A DNA stretch of 64,000 bases, taken from assembly GCF_030269925.1 (NCBI RefSeq), contig NC_085128.1, positions 1,800,501 through 1,864,500 on the forward strand, given 5' to 3'. The DNA comes from Bombyx mori. Lineage: Eukaryota > Arthropoda > Insecta > Lepidoptera > Bombycidae. Position numbers and translations under genes: made by a program. Of the stretch, positions 33,605 to 45,416 are shown in pieces; within the stretch, counting starts at the first letter, position 1, and each line of letters begins with the position of its first letter. The notes beneath the pieces were generated by a model. That model did no database searches and had not been told where the DNA came from. It saw only the letters and a program-made list of their open reading frames with translations.

Positions 33605-33840
33605 ATGTCACTCGATTTTCTGACATTTATGACAGAAAGAAAAAGAAAGCACAGAGGTCGCATAGAGGGCAAGCGCGCTGTGGGCAGAACACCAGTCAGA
33701 TGGTCAGATCTGGTTTTGGAATTAGTGGTAGTCTATACCATGCGGTCCATGCCACCCATGACCGAACACTGTGGAGGAAAGTCACATGTAGTCGTGATGC
33801 AAAGCAGTGAGGAAACGATGATGAAGAAGAAGAAAGCACA
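33605..33840 (+). pseudogene. LINE (RTE-like) C-terminal relic
   Basis: Frame reads GRIEGKRAVGRTPVRWSDLV and ends in poly-basic/Asp-type codons (GATGATGAAGAAGAAG), like the GKRxxGRPxxRWxDD block of RTE-like LINE ends with a GATGATGA-type 3' repeat. The 87-codon frame lacks the upstream polymerase. Confidence 0.55.
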
Positions 33841-34599
33841 GCCATTCACTTCATATAATCAAAAGTAAGTTTTTTACTACGATCATAGATTGGTGTCCCG
33901 CATATGATTTTTTTTTTCTCAGCATGAGCATTAGTTTCCATTTCCCTCTCTGTACACGCCACTTTTGGATTTCCAAGGTAGGAAATACTTTTTAAAGGTT
34001 TGGGCAGTAATTATAAAAGCCTCGAAAGCAACGAAATTTTGATTTAGGATTATTAATTAAACGAAAACCACAAAATTGAAAACAGAAACTTACAAACTTA
34101 AGCTCTCTACAATTCCAAGTTCGGGTGGAACAAAAAATAAATAAACGCCAAAGTTTTTTTTCGATTCCCGAACTTAACGTGGGTCGCGTTTGCCGCCCTT
34201 TTTTATTTTTAGGGACATTGATTGATTGAACCTTATGGCACTATGAGAAACTCAGTATTGTTTTTTGTAATATAACCGTATTTTTTGTTTTGGTTTTTCT
34301 AAAATCGTATCTTAGTTTATTGTATCTTCATTTAGATATTTTTTGGGTTTTGGCTGAGTTGGGTCGTGGTTTGATTGACTTTTAATTTTATTGTTATTTA
34401 GCGTATTTTTCTGGTATTTTTAATTATCTTTATCGTTGGTGCAACTGATTATATTATTATGTTTTTACTTGCTGTGGGTGAGCAAAGTAATTCAGGAATA
34501 AAAAATTAAATCTGATATAGTAAAGGTGCGATAGTACCTAAAAATGAGATGACGTAATCATCTTTAGTATTTTTTACTGAGTATTCCATATTGATATTT
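33841..34599. other. Unique AT-rich spacer
   Basis: Nothing recognised. Confidence 0.35.
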
Positions 34600-34820
34600 T
34601 TTTTATTGCTCAGAGCTCACAGCCCACCTGGTGTTAAGTGATTACCGGAGCCTATAGACATCTACAACGCAAGTGCTGCCACCCACCTTAAGACATGAGT
34701 TCTACGTGGTCTCAGTATAGTTGTAACGGCTGCCCCGCCCTTCAAACCGAAACTCATTACTGCGTCACGGCAGAAATAGGCAGGGTGGTGGTACCTACCC
34801 GTGCGGATTCACTAGACGTA
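34600..34820 (-). repeat. BMC1-type tail
   Basis: TTTTTTTTATTGCTCAGAGC through GGTGGTGGTACCTACCCGTG to GCGGATTCACTAGACGTAATTA. The last 10-20 bases before its usual boundary are altered. Confidence 0.85.
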
Positions 34821-34835
34821 ATTATTATCGTTATA

Positions 34836-34889
34836 ACGAACACAATACATAAATTATCTTAATTATTTTAATTTATGTATTGTGTTCGT
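34836..34889. repeat. Perfect 21-bp hairpin
   Basis: Arms at 34836-34856 and 34869-34889 are exact inverted copies (CGAACACAATACATAAATTA and its complement) with a 12-nt loop. It lies directly beside the upstream edge of a BMC1-type tail. Confidence 0.9.
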
Positions 34890-36380
34890 CGAAGTAACGA
34901 CTAAGGATGTCCGGATCTTTAAATATACATATTCCAATATCAGTAAAGTAATACCAATAAAGTAACACTAGTAAAGTAGATATTCTAAATAATTTCTCTA
35001 TGGTATTTTGATTTACTATAATCTCAATTTTCATTTTTCTGTTTTACGAGTAATTCAGAGCTTCAAAGCTTTTGTAGATTTTAAAACGATTTTTATTGAT
35101 GTATGGTTAAAGAAAATTTAAACGGGAGACCAATGTATTTAGTGCCATTTTTCTTAATATTACTTCTGAGTTATAGCCGAATGAACTTAAAGTATTGAAA
35201 TACAGTATGCTGAAAAGAATTAAAAAAAACTGTATATATTTTAATTATGTTCAGGCTCTATGATTATAAGCTGTCAAATATCTGTCCGGATAGTCAGTAG
35301 CGGTTACAGGTGCGTGACCCTCGCAACTGAAATAACTGTGACTTCTTTATCCTATTTTCAGTACTACCGTCTTCTTGATAATCATCTCCGTTTCTACTGG
35401 TCTTCTCTTAAACGGATGATATGGTAAGCTAGATCAAACGGTTAGTACCTATTTACTAGTTTTAGCAATACCGATTTTGATATTTTCATTACCGTTCAGT
35501 CCTCATGTCTCAAGCTGGGTGGGATATTCATGTTGCGATAATGGACTTGGCACGAGTTGGACCTCTCCTGCTTATTCATAAATAAAAGTTAATAAAAATG
35601 TCTCAAATCTGAGAAACTATTTCTAAAACTCACCCAACCGACCCGAAAGAGCAACCCCTTGGAGACTTAACACGCTGTGATGAAGACAGTTACGACCAAA
35701 AAATAAATTATAAGGACGCGGTTTTATTTTAACAATCACATTCCTTCATCGCGGGAGTCATTAATAAAAAAAACCATGTAGTGTTGAAATTTAAGTAAAA
35801 TCCTAGTTTTCACCGTTGGTAGCTATTTAAGTGTAATTTTTTTTTAAATAACCTAGCCAGTTATCGTGTTGTCGATAAGTGTTGTTTGGTGATCATGGGT
35901 TGTAGGATAAGACGCTCGGTCTACTGTTATTGAGTGATACTAATTTGACAGTATTCAAATTTCTTAGGCTGACACAGATTTTCTTATAAAATATTCATTA
36001 TTTCAAACACGAACGACTTCCACGATGAAAGAATAACGTCATGTGATAAAAATGCAACTGGAAAAATATATAAATTCTATAAAATTAATACATTTCATAA
36101 ACGTTATTACTTAACGGATCGTTACGGATGTTTTTAGCCTTTATGTACCTACACTTATAGTTCAAATACGCTTCGATAACGTAATGTTTAATACTAAATC
36201 TAATATTGTGTACCTTGAAAAGCTGTCGATACCGTAAGTGTGTATTGTCAGTGCGAATCACCATGTTACAGCCGAACACCAAAAACAGCCAAGACAAGAG
36301 TCGACAGACGTCAAGAGACAGATTTAATCAGGAAAGTTTTTGATGTGAACCATCTATAGCCGCATGTAAAACCGATTTCT
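34890..36380. other. Spacer with SINE-body fragments
   Basis: Two short matches to the composite SINE body occur: 35735-35765 (CACATTCCTTCATCGCGGGAG, minus orientation) and 36005-36060 (CGACTTCCACGATGAAAGAAT, plus orientation). A diverged BMC1-type tail piece may lie at 35490-35590. No gene recognised. Confidence 0.4.
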
Positions 36381-36381
36381 G

Positions 36382-36500
36382 GCGTGGCGACGCATGCTGT
36401 GGCGACGCGTCGCCACGCTATATTATGGTATATAATAATATATACAGTCTATATGCAGTAGTGTGTACGATGTGGCAACGCGTCGCCATGCGCAATCGAC
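36382..36500. repeat. GC-rich palindromic cluster
   Basis: GCGTGGCGACGC at 36382-36393 faces GCGTCGCCACGC at 36407-36418. The second arm also belongs to the 14-bp palindrome GGCGACGCGTCGCC at 36401-36414. A related unit, GGCAACGCGTCGCCATGCGC, recurs at 36475-36495. Confidence 0.8.
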
Positions 36501-37330
36501 TGTGCGATTCTCTCCTACTCGATCCGGCGTTAAGCCATCTCTCTCGCTACACTGAGCTCGGATACCTATAGTGTATACTCCGTAGTGTATACAGTGTTGT
36601 TTACTACAGTACACATAACCTGTGTTTTACTTGAAAACAAATTATTTTTTCGTAATATTTTATTTTATCATTATGACATATGTATTTAGTTCCTATCACA
36701 ATCTGTTCTTTTCTGCATATTACTTTTACAAAATAATGTCGATGTTTCACATCTGCCAAGCGTCCCGTGACGGCACATTTTTTTTAAAATATTACTTTAT
36801 TATACTGTAAAAATGGGTATGTACTATAAACCTGCATATTTTTGTCGCAAATCAGATGCGTTTCGATTTGAATTGCCAGTAATTGTGATGCTCGTATTCT
36901 CCGGTAATCACATAAAATCAAACGGGCCGTGATCTCGTTCATCCAACTACACGCTTAAAAAGTGTCCGATACTGACCAACTAATTAAAATTTAAAACGTC
37001 CCATTAATAAACATTACAAGCTTACCCATGAGAATTGTCTTAATTAAGTGACTCTAGTTATTTGATTGCCACCCAAAGTCATTTGATAGAAATACGGAAA
37101 GTTGGTCAAGTTAAAAAAAGTAATTAACTCGGGTTTTTTTTAAAGAAGATTTACTGTGTGATTAGAATGATTTTGTAAATTATTACTTGATTTCTTTAAA
37201 GTTAAAATGTGTTAATTTTAGTCATTACCATTATGCTAGAGGATAGTGGGAAGCATTCTGAGATACCACCATCGTGCCTGTGTCTACTGCGAACCCATCA
37301 AACGTTCCGATTTCAACAACCAGAATACCA
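36501..37330. other. Unique spacer
   Basis: Alternating TATACTCCGTAGTGTATAC-type short repeats at 36565-36600, then AT-rich DNA. No gene recognised. Confidence 0.35.
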
Positions 37331-37590
37331 TTGTACAAGACTCTTGAGATGGAGCTCACGCGATGTACCTGGACTTCAGTAACCACTGGTGGTAGGACGT
37401 CTTGTGAGGCTGCACGGGTAGGTACCACCACAATGCCTATTTCCATCGTGAAGCAGAAATGCGTTCCGGTGTGAGACCTTGGAACTCATGTTTCGAGACG
37501 TGTGGCGGCATTTACATTGTAGATGTCTATGGGCTCTGGTAACTACTTAACACCAAGCGGGCCGTGAGTTTTTCCACCCATCTAATGAAA
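37331..37590 (+). repeat. BMC1-type tail, plus orientation
   Basis: CCACTGGTGGTAGGACGTCTTG to CCACCCATCTAATGAAATTAAAA. Moderately diverged (CCACAATGCC for CCGCCCTGCC). Confidence 0.8.
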
Positions 37591-38194
37591 TTAAAAAAAA
37601 AAGTCGTGGTTCTACCCTCAATTCCAAATAAAAAATACTTGAACACAAACGTAAATATAACAAGGGCATGAAGCATATCACACCTTTTCAACTTTTCGCG
37701 CGGCCCGGGGGCAACAAGACCGAATACACGTAAAACAATATTACCTGCTTCTTAAAAAATTCAGAGAAAGCTACAAAAAACAAATCATTCTTGCCCTGGG
37801 CCACTCGTAAACACGACCCTCACCATCCAGGGGGTACGTTAGATATGTTTGTCGTTTCTATTGCCACACTTTGAATAATAATGCGCCGTGTATTAGCGTT
37901 GTTTTCGAACACAGGTGACCCTTAACACGACAAACTCAAGAGTTATTCTCGAAAAAGCCGGTATAGCCACAACGAAGTGCCCTAATTCTCAAGAGTTAGC
38001 ATTTAATTACAAATTGGTGTTTGAACATAATTTTAATCAGCTTTTATTTTTGATCGCAGTTAAGTGTTTTTTCTATACCATATATGAACTGTAAGGATGT
38101 CTCAAAGCGCGTGACTCTGTTTTAGGGTAACAGGAGCCGCGTCTACCTGGAAGCGACTGGTTATATTGAGAGTTACGAGTACTTAATTAACAGG
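37591..38194. other. Unique spacer
   Basis: A GC-rich patch, TTTTCGCGCGGCCCGGGGGC, at about 37690 stands alone. No gene recognised. Confidence 0.35.
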
Positions 38195-38580
38195 CTAGGC
38201 AGCGGCTTGGCTTAGGCAATGGCTTGGCTCTATTGGCATTGCTGACGTCCATGAATTTACTGGTGCTAGGACTTCTTGTGAGTCCGCACGGGAAGGTACC
38301 ACCGCTCTGCTTATTTCTGCCGTGCAGCAGTAATGCATTTCGGTTTGAAGGGTGGGGCAGCCGTTTTAACTATACTTGAGATCTTAGAACTTAAATCTCA
38401 AGGTGGGTAGCGCATTTACGATGTAGATGTCTATGGGCTCCAGTAAGCACTAAACACCAGGTGGGCTGTGAGCTCGTCCAACCATCTAGGCAATAAAAAA
38501 TATATAAAAAAATGAATGACGGTAACCACTCACCATCAGGTGGGTCATGTGCTTGTCTGCCTACAAGGGCAAAATAAATA
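38195..38580 (+). repeat. CR1-like 3' tail split by a nested insertion
   Basis: Left half 38195-38256 (GGCTTGGCTCTATTGGCATTG, CTGACGTCCATGAAT) and right half 38512-38580 (GAATGACGGTAACCACTCACC, CTACAAGGGCAAAATAAA) are one CR1-like tail interrupted by a BMC1-type unit. Confidence 0.9.
38257..38511 (+). mobile_element. BMC1-type tail inserted in CR1 tail, with 6-bp TSD
   Basis: 255-bp insertion from TTACTGGTGCTAGGACTTCTTG to AAGG CAATAAAAAATATATAAAAA. The host bases ATGAAT occur on both sides (38251-38256 and 38512-38517). The 5' edge is the same boundary used by the other head-less copies. Confidence 0.85.
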
Positions 38581-38599
38581 AATAAAGTTGGTAGAGTAC

Positions 38600-38820
38600 C
38601 TATACCCCATATTGAATTGTGTACCAGCATGGTTAGCAACTATCACTCTGCCTATTCCAGTCGAAGCAATAATACTTTAAGGGCTTGAAATTTAAGAGCC
38701 TTATCAAAACTGAAGTTTCCACCTCACGTTTCATGGTGAATGACGGTATGTACATTCACGTTGTAATGTCTAGGAACTTCCCTCATTACTTAACACCAGG
38801 TTCGCCGTCAGCTCATTTAT
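38600..38820 (+). repeat. Degenerate BMC1-type tail
   Basis: CTCTGCCTATTCCAGTCGAAGC, CTCACGTTTCATGGTGAATGAC, and CATTACTTAACACCAGGTTCG keep the order of the tail with many substitutions. Confidence 0.6.
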
Positions 38821-38977
38821 TCATGTAATTCAAGACAGAGAGAACGATTCCTTAACCAAGGCTTACAAGTATTATTGTCCATAATGATGAATGTGTTATC
38901 GAGGTCAGAGAGGTCAAGTTTTGCTTCAAATAAAAATTTATTGACATTACTGATGTCTCTTACCACTTTATTTACTA

Positions 38978-39136
38978 CTAGCGACCCGCCCTCGCTTCGC
39001 TTCGGAAACATTAAAACACAAAAGAAACGAAAAAAATAAATAAAAAAAATACAATTTCAAATCGGTCCAGTAGTTTCAGAGCCTATTCGAAACAAACAAA
39101 CAAACAAATCTTTCCTCTTTATAATATTAGTATAGA
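38978..39136 (-). mobile_element. Short Helitron-like element, both ends present
   Basis: CTAGCGACCCGCCCTCGCTTC at one end (CTAG plus GC hairpin in reverse) and AATATTAGTATAGATTA at the other (reverse complement of the TCTATACTAATATT 5' end). It contains AAATCGGTCCAGTAGTTTCAG and a CAAA repeat. About 160 bp, non-coding. Confidence 0.75.
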
Positions 39137-40104
39137 TTAATTTCATCATCAAAGTGAACCTCTCACCAATTACACTGACCCTCTCCGTGATACAGCACGA
39201 TGAATAAAAAACAACTTTAAACACCAAGGTACGAAAAACATTCTCATGTCATTCAATTCCGAGTAACATTTTGTTTATATCTAAGTGATATTTCGAATGG
39301 AGATGTTACGATTTGACCTCGAAAGTTCAGAGCTTTTTGATGGAAAGCTCGATAGCGACGAAATAGCTGTTGTGTTAAGGCTGCGAGTACATGGAATTAC
39401 TCTGCAACAATTGCTATTATTTTACTTCGTATTCAATAGTTAGATTAATTAGGCAATTTAATGTTTCCCGTTTTTATATAGACAGACAGTTTTTAACAGG
39501 TATTTTTAGTATTATATTAGTATTAGTATTATAGATACTAAAGTAAATTTAATGAGTTTCACAAATAGTATTCAGAAATATTAAATAAAATTAATTAACT
39601 AAAAAAAAAACAGGTCTTGCGATGTTATCTTGGTAAAAGTTTTGTTACCCACTTAGTTAAAACATCCAATAATCTTTAACGCCATATATTATTTTCATTA
39701 CAAATACTGTACACAATGGCCAAGCTACTTTTTGATACAACACTACTACACACATGGCGGACTAATGTTAAAGGTTAATTTATTTATTATAAAAAAAAGA
39801 ACACAATAATCCTAACCTAAAAGTACATGTTATTATCCGCAAAGTGTAACAATATATCGACTGTAAATGTTTTAAAGAGTAAATTCTCAACAGAGAATAA
39901 TATTGAAGTTCCGCTGTGTACACAGTCCGTATACAACGGGCGCGTTCCAAACATCAAATGTGACAACATCGTTATGGGCGCCCGTATGAGGTCAACTGTA
40001 CAGTCATTCCGTTTCCTAGAAACATATCTAAGAAACAATGCGCTTTGAGGTCTCAATATTTCATCGAAAAATGTTCTGAGGGAAAAAAATAATCGGCAGG
40101 ATGA
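39137..40104. other. Unique spacer
   Basis: An open frame at 39827-40048 (plus) and one opposite it (minus) cover a slightly GC-richer patch with GGGCGCGTTCC and GGGCGCCCG. Neither shows a known domain, so I leave it uncalled. Confidence 0.3.
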
Positions 40105-40360
40105 TCTTTTTATTTTTATTGCTTAGATGGGTGGACGAGCTCATATCCCAGCTGGTGTTAAGTGGTTACTGGAGCCCATAGATATCTATGACGTAAATAT
40201 GCCACCCACCTTGAGATATAAATTCTAAGGTCTCAGTATAGTTACAACGGCTACTCCACCCTTCAAACCGAAACGCATTACTGCTTCACGACAGAAATAG
40301 GCAGGGTAGTGGTACCTACCCGCGCGGACTCACAGGAGGTCCTACCACCAGTGACCATCT
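40105..40360 (-). repeat. BMC1-type tail, head-less unit, near complete
   Basis: TTTTTATTGCTTAGATGGGTG to GGAGGTCCTACCACCAGTGAC: all tail segments present in order with the usual upstream boundary. Confidence 0.9.
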
Positions 40361-40364
40361 AAGC

Positions 40365-40460
40365 TCTAGTAGTGATTTGCTGAAGCTAGCAGAGAATGAC
40401 ATTCACGACCCACTCAGTAAATTCGACTTGAAACTCGGTGGGCTGTGTCTATGGCAGCCA
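40365..40460 (-). repeat. Family C fragment
   Basis: CACGACCCACTCAGTAAATTC and GAAACTCGGTGGGCTGTGTC are mutated forms of the family C core. Confidence 0.5.
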
Positions 40461-40574
40461 TCAGGGCTCACAATATGCCCAAATCAGTTATTGTGCACTT
40501 ATAAATTTTGTGTATTGAGTATCGCTACATACAAAGTAAAATCATAATATATATCATATATATGTATATATCAT

Positions 40575-40682
40575 ATAGCGGCTTGGCTCTGCCCCTGGCA
40601 TTGTTGAAGTCCACGGGCGACGGTAACCACTCACCATCAGGTGGGCTGTATGCTCGTCTGCCTACAAGGGCAATAAAAAAAA
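40575..40682 (+). repeat. CR1-like 3' tail
   Basis: AGCGGCTTGGCTCTGCCCCTG to CTACAAGGGCAATAAAAAAA, close to the complement of 543-645. A short and comparatively young 5'-truncated insertion. Confidence 0.9.
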
Positions 40683-42764
40683 TTATAACATATTATTATA
40701 ATATTTTTAACATTTAACATTATAAATTATTTTAATTTATTTTATTAAAAGAGGTAAAATTTTGTCAGTAAAAAAAAAACATCTTATATAAATTCATACC
40801 TATAAATTTGACTCCTTCAGTTGGGTCTCAGCACTTGTCTTGTATCTATAGAGAAGTTACTTAAGATAATTTCTGATATGGAGCATATCTAGAGCAAAAC
40901 ATATATATCGATCTTTGACTAATTTTACCTTATATAACCACATATTCCTTGCTACGACTCTATATTGCTTCAACAAATAAGGCATTAAATCATTTTATCT
41001 CTAAATCGTAGTGTACTTCTAGCACTGAGTTCCCTAAAGCCATAAATCCATTACAAGACCTGTTTACAAAACCAACTTTTGTACAGAATCGAATAAATAA
41101 CAGCTTTTACGTCCAATGTTCGAGTTATCGGTAGCTTTAGCAATCCGAGCTTTTGACATTTAAGCTGTTAGTAACGAAACGTGCTAAAGCTCTGTGTTTT
41201 CTGGTATTTTCAAGCAAAGGATTTTTTTAAGATAAAGCCTCAAAATTTTTGAAAAATTATTTTGGAATAATATAATTTAATTTGAAAATTATTTAACTTT
41301 TGTGCATTTCATAATACTCGTAATTATTAGCTTAATAATAAATATTAATAATTATTATTAATAATAGCCTATTATATATTAACTTTCTTTTTAATTGGTA
41401 ATTCATGGTAGTAGGTCTAACAATTGTATGTTATCCACAGATATACATTTTACTTATTTTATTGTTGTCAAAGTCAGTCGATTGGACGGCCCACTTGTAA
41501 CAAAACAAGTAAACTGTAAATCACTATTGATAAGTTTTATTTGAAGGTTGTTGATTTCATTGAACGTACTATTGGAAATCTGCGTCTAAGGGTTTTTAAG
41601 TACAGGATAGAGCTGAGCTATGGAAATTTAGGATTAAGAGTTCAAAATCAAAAGTCATCCTCTATTTCCAATGTTTCGAATATTTTACTATTCTATCTTT
41701 CGACATTTGAATATTGTGATATTTACCGTATATTTTTCAATAAAAAGTATTTCTAGACTTTTAGGTTTCATTTCACGTAGAAGGAACTAATAACATCTTG
41801 ACGTGTAGCAGAATATCTTGAGTTTTGATCTTCACCAAAATAGGTCTCCATGTGTTAGATAAGCGCCATGCATCTTCACTATTAAAGTAAGTGGTTCTTT
41901 TTTATTTCAATGGCCTCTTGGACCATACATAGAATTGGTTTGTTTTCTTAGAGGTCATTTGGATTTTGTCAAATCTTATAAAATGGTCGACATGATTGCT
42001 TAACGCATTTTGCACAAACTGCAACGTATGCTCTCGAGTATTCTCCGGAAATGAGATAATGGCAATAAAAAACGCAAGATTAAGCCGTATAGTATTGTTT
42101 TCATTTAACTTACCGCTAACGGAAACCGAAAAAAGATTTGAATGCAAGGGCTTTTAAGTCTTGTTGGCTTTAGCACTGTGGGCAACTAGTGCTTTCAGAT
42201 GACTACCGACCCTTTTCAGCATCAAGCTTTAACAGCTTAACCATTAACTCCATTACTAGTTTATCCATTATAACCAAAAAAAAATATTTCTAGAGGCGAA
42301 TTGAAATGAATCAACACAAAAACCGTCCAACAAACAAGCGAAAGCCGACAAATCCGCTAGTTTGTGTAAAAAATCACAACTGTCGGTACAAAAAATTGGG
42401 GCATAACGGTGTCCTACGTGACTGAGCGAGCCCTTGGGCCAGCGAGGCTTGCCCTTTCACGGAGTAATGGGATATTCTGTCATGATGCGCTTCAGCACGC
42501 TTGATATACGAGTATGGTATGATATTGTTTTATTAGAGATATAAAGTCTTTCGACTAACGGCTAAGCTTAAAGATATTAATTAGCAGAAAAATAACTCTA
42601 ATACCTTAAATTAGTTAGTGTTTTTTATTCCAGTAATATGAAATATTGGAATTCCAGACACGATTTTTAGCACCACCTGACTCTGAAATAAAATGCCTGC
42701 ATGGTATTTTCTGAGCCTATGAGAAATATTATTTTAATAGAAGTCAGAATGATAGGCAGTGGTT
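40683..42764. other. Gene-free AT-rich DNA
   Basis: Two kilobases without any repeat I can name. Contains the AT palindrome-like run ATTAATAATTATTATTAATAAT near 41343-41366. Short open frames near 41.6 and 42.0 kb lack domain signatures. Confidence 0.4.
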
Positions 42765-42865
42765 TAACTATATACACCCAGCATAGCTGATATTTATCAA
42801 CCACAGTGACTATTGGCCATCAAGTGAACCGTATATTAATCTGCCTTCGGAGGCAAGTCATCAAA
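42765..42865 (+). repeat. Degenerate CR1-like 3' tail
   Basis: CCACAGTGACTATTGGCCATC, AAGTGAACCGTATATTAATCTG, CCTTCGGAGGCAAG follow the order of the CR1-like tail. Confidence 0.5.
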
Positions 42866-43764
42866 GTTACAAAACCTATTGACGACGTGTATGTGAATGC
42901 TCAAACATGAATCGCAGTCTCAATTGAACCTTTCTTCGTAGGAACAACATTTGGTTCTATTATAGCAACAAAAATGTTATATTAATAAAATTGAAACAGC
43001 TCAAACGTGCGAATTTTTAAAATTAAATTGGTAACTTTTGCTGTGCCAAAATTTTCATCAAAATTCTTGGCGAGTCCCTCCATTGTTGTTATTTATTTGT
43101 CTCTATATGTCAATTCACCGTCATTATAGATTTAGAACTATATGCATCTTATGTTTAAAGTGAATTTCATGACTTTTAATTATTCAAAAGTTTTTAAGCC
43201 CGTTCCAAATAACTCATGACCGACATGAATCGCTGCGATGAAGCTAAGTCGAATCCTTTTAACCCAGACCGCGGCAACGTTTACGTAAGGATCAACAATT
43301 CAAAACATGTTACAGTTCAGAAAACACCACTAACGTTATTGTATGAAAAATGAACGCTCACCTGTCAAATAAGGCATCGCTCTCAATCCCCTCGGACTGG
43401 TGGCGCTTGGCAAACATTATGATTTATTTACATGAAAGTCTTTTGTGGAGAGATAATACGAACTCGCGTTAATTTTCACGGGCTATTTACGTTTACTAGT
43501 TTGAATTTTATAAGTCTATACACCTTAAATACTTAACGAAAGGATTTCAGATTTTGGAAAATGTGAGGGAAATTAAAGTTATTTGCTCAGGTCGACCGCT
43601 ATATATTTGTAAATGGTTAGGCTGGGTTCACACGGCATTATCCTGCACGTTTTCTGTGTATACGCTATTTTAACATACGATCACCCGGTTGTTCATACGG
43701 TAGATATTCATTAGTGTAAAAATGAATCGCCGTAGTCTTCACACAGTTGTCACACATGAGACAT
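42866..43764. other. Unique spacer
   Basis: No gene or repeat recognised. Confidence 0.35.
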
Positions 43765-43975
43765 TTTGTTTTTTTCCTACCTATGCTGATAGCCTTGAGA
43801 GGTTATTTCAGCTTCGCCCTAACGTGTAGGTGAGCTCACGGGACGCAAACCGGAGTGTTGCTAACACTGGCCCTAGCAAGAGCAGTGCTTCGCAGAATCT
43901 ACCACCGGATCGGAAACGCGACTCAATGAGAAGATCCGGCGAGAAACTCAGTGGGCTGTATCTGTGGGTTAATAT
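43765..43975 (-). repeat. Family C repeat, truncated
   Basis: TTTTTTTCCTACCTATGCTG, TAACGTGTAGGTGAGCTCACG, AATCTACCACCGGATCGGAA and GAGAAACTCAGTGGGCTGTAT; it stops at GTGGGTTAAT. Confidence 0.85.
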
Positions 43976-44489
43976 AAGACAGAGCTATACTATGCGCCAT
44001 TGTAAGCCGAATACGTTGAAAGGTCATTCGATTTGCTTGGCAAGTCTGTTAAGTATCCGTTTAAGCGCATAAGCGATATACGATTTTTTGCAGTACAACC
44101 GACATGTGAATGGACAATGTATGTGCCACTATTCATTCGTTAAGACGTATATTGCAAATAAACGTGCAAGATAAAACCGTGTGACCTAGCCTTACTGTCA
44201 TGGAATCAACAGGAGTATAGCCAATCCGCTTCCTACACAAACATATTGTCACGACGTATACAGATTTTCATATAACCACTGCTATGACGGAAGAGGTGAT
44301 GTGTTTAAATAATCTATTTCAATAACAGTCTTACATGACCGGGTGCTTTAATTAGCAATGTAATTTTAATGCGTACATTGCACAGTATAATTATTATTTA
44401 TATAAATAAAATTTGATGTCTGTATGTACGTACGTACCTTATAGACTGTTGATGAAAGTTTTAAAAGATATATTTAGTTCGTTTTATTT
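43976..44489. other. Unique spacer
   Basis: Nothing recognised; a short GTACGTACGTACC run near 44425. Confidence 0.35.
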
Positions 44490-44605
44490 TATTTGCCCTG
44501 GTAGGCAGACGAGTGTACGGTCCCAACTGATGGTGAGTGTTTACCATCGCCCATGGAAGTCAGCAATGCCAGGGGCAGAGCCAAGCCGCTGCCTACCGTA
44601 CCGTT
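44490..44605 (-). repeat. CR1-like 3' tail
   Basis: TTTGCCCTGGTAGGCAGACG to GAGCCAAGCCGCTGCCTACC: same orientation and sequence as the 3' end at 545-650. Confidence 0.85.
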
Positions 44606-44797
44606 TGTCCAGGTTTGTGATCATTAATGTTTGATAGCGACTAGATCAAAGATCGGCCAGCAAAGCGAGTCTGGATTCAATTAAAGTTTTTTTAACATCT
44701 TCCATACCGTTGTCGTCACTCACCAAAACTGACAGAATTTATCTCTCTGGTCTATCATAGGCTACTGAGGGATCAGATGTTTTTTTATATAAAATAT

Positions 44798-44984
44798 ACT
44801 AGCTAAGTCCCGGGATGTTAGTCTAAAAAAGCCTAAGTTACTCCTTGCGTCATCAGATACCTATCAGTGAAAATCTCGTCAAAACCGGTCTAGCCATTCC
44901 AGGGATTAGCCGGAACAAACAGACAGACAAAAAAATAGATTTCTAGTTTTATTTATTTCCAATTTTATTTATTTGTATAGATAA
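44798..44984 (-). mobile_element. Helitron-like element
   Basis: ACTAGCTAAGTCCCGGGATG at one end, AAACCGGTCTAGCCATTCC and AACAAACAGACAGACAAA internally, TTTGTATAGATA at the other end. Non-coding. Confidence 0.6.
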
Positions 44985-45014
44985 ATAATGAGATTGATTC
45001 GAGCCATCTTCTTT

Positions 45015-45215
45015 CCAAGATTTAATTGAAATGTAGTCGTATTTCCGCGCGTTCTAAACAGACCTTCCACATGTCCACGGCTAGAACGAAATATGCTTCT
45101 AACTCTTTTGTCCGTAGAACTTTTAGGTTGTATGATACTAAGTTCTCTAATGCTGACATGTTTTGTTTTCCACTTGTACCATATACAAAGACTATTTTGG
45201 AATATTTATAAGGTG
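45015..45215 (+). pseudogene. Jockey-like LINE C-terminal relic
   Basis: The frame 45026-45211 contains STARTKYASNSFVRRTFRLY followed by DMFCFPLVPYTKTILEYL, which resembles the RTNYxxNSPxxRMxRLYN ... DIF ... YL block at the C-terminus of some insect LINE reverse transcriptases. All upstream polymerase sequence is absent, so this is a 5'-truncated remnant. Confidence 0.5.
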
Positions 45216-45349
45216 ATTTAATCCGATGAGTATTATTAAGTTTTATAGTCTAAGTTGATATACATAACGTATTGTGTTGCTTTTGTTTTTTTTTTTGTGT
45301 AAACTTAAATTTCCATCTTTTTTTCGTTTGTTCACTCTCTGCTTATATG

Positions 45350-45352
<3 letters not shown>

Positions 45353-45416
<64 letters not shown>
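45353..45416 (-). repeat. Poly(A) tail of the R1-clade element
   Basis: 64 consecutive T on the plus strand immediately 3' of ...CCCCCCG on the element's strand. Confidence 0.9.

Noticed and set aside
39827..40048. 73-codon plus-strand frame with an equally long frame opposite
   Set aside because: Open on both strands and without domain signature; cannot be told from chance.
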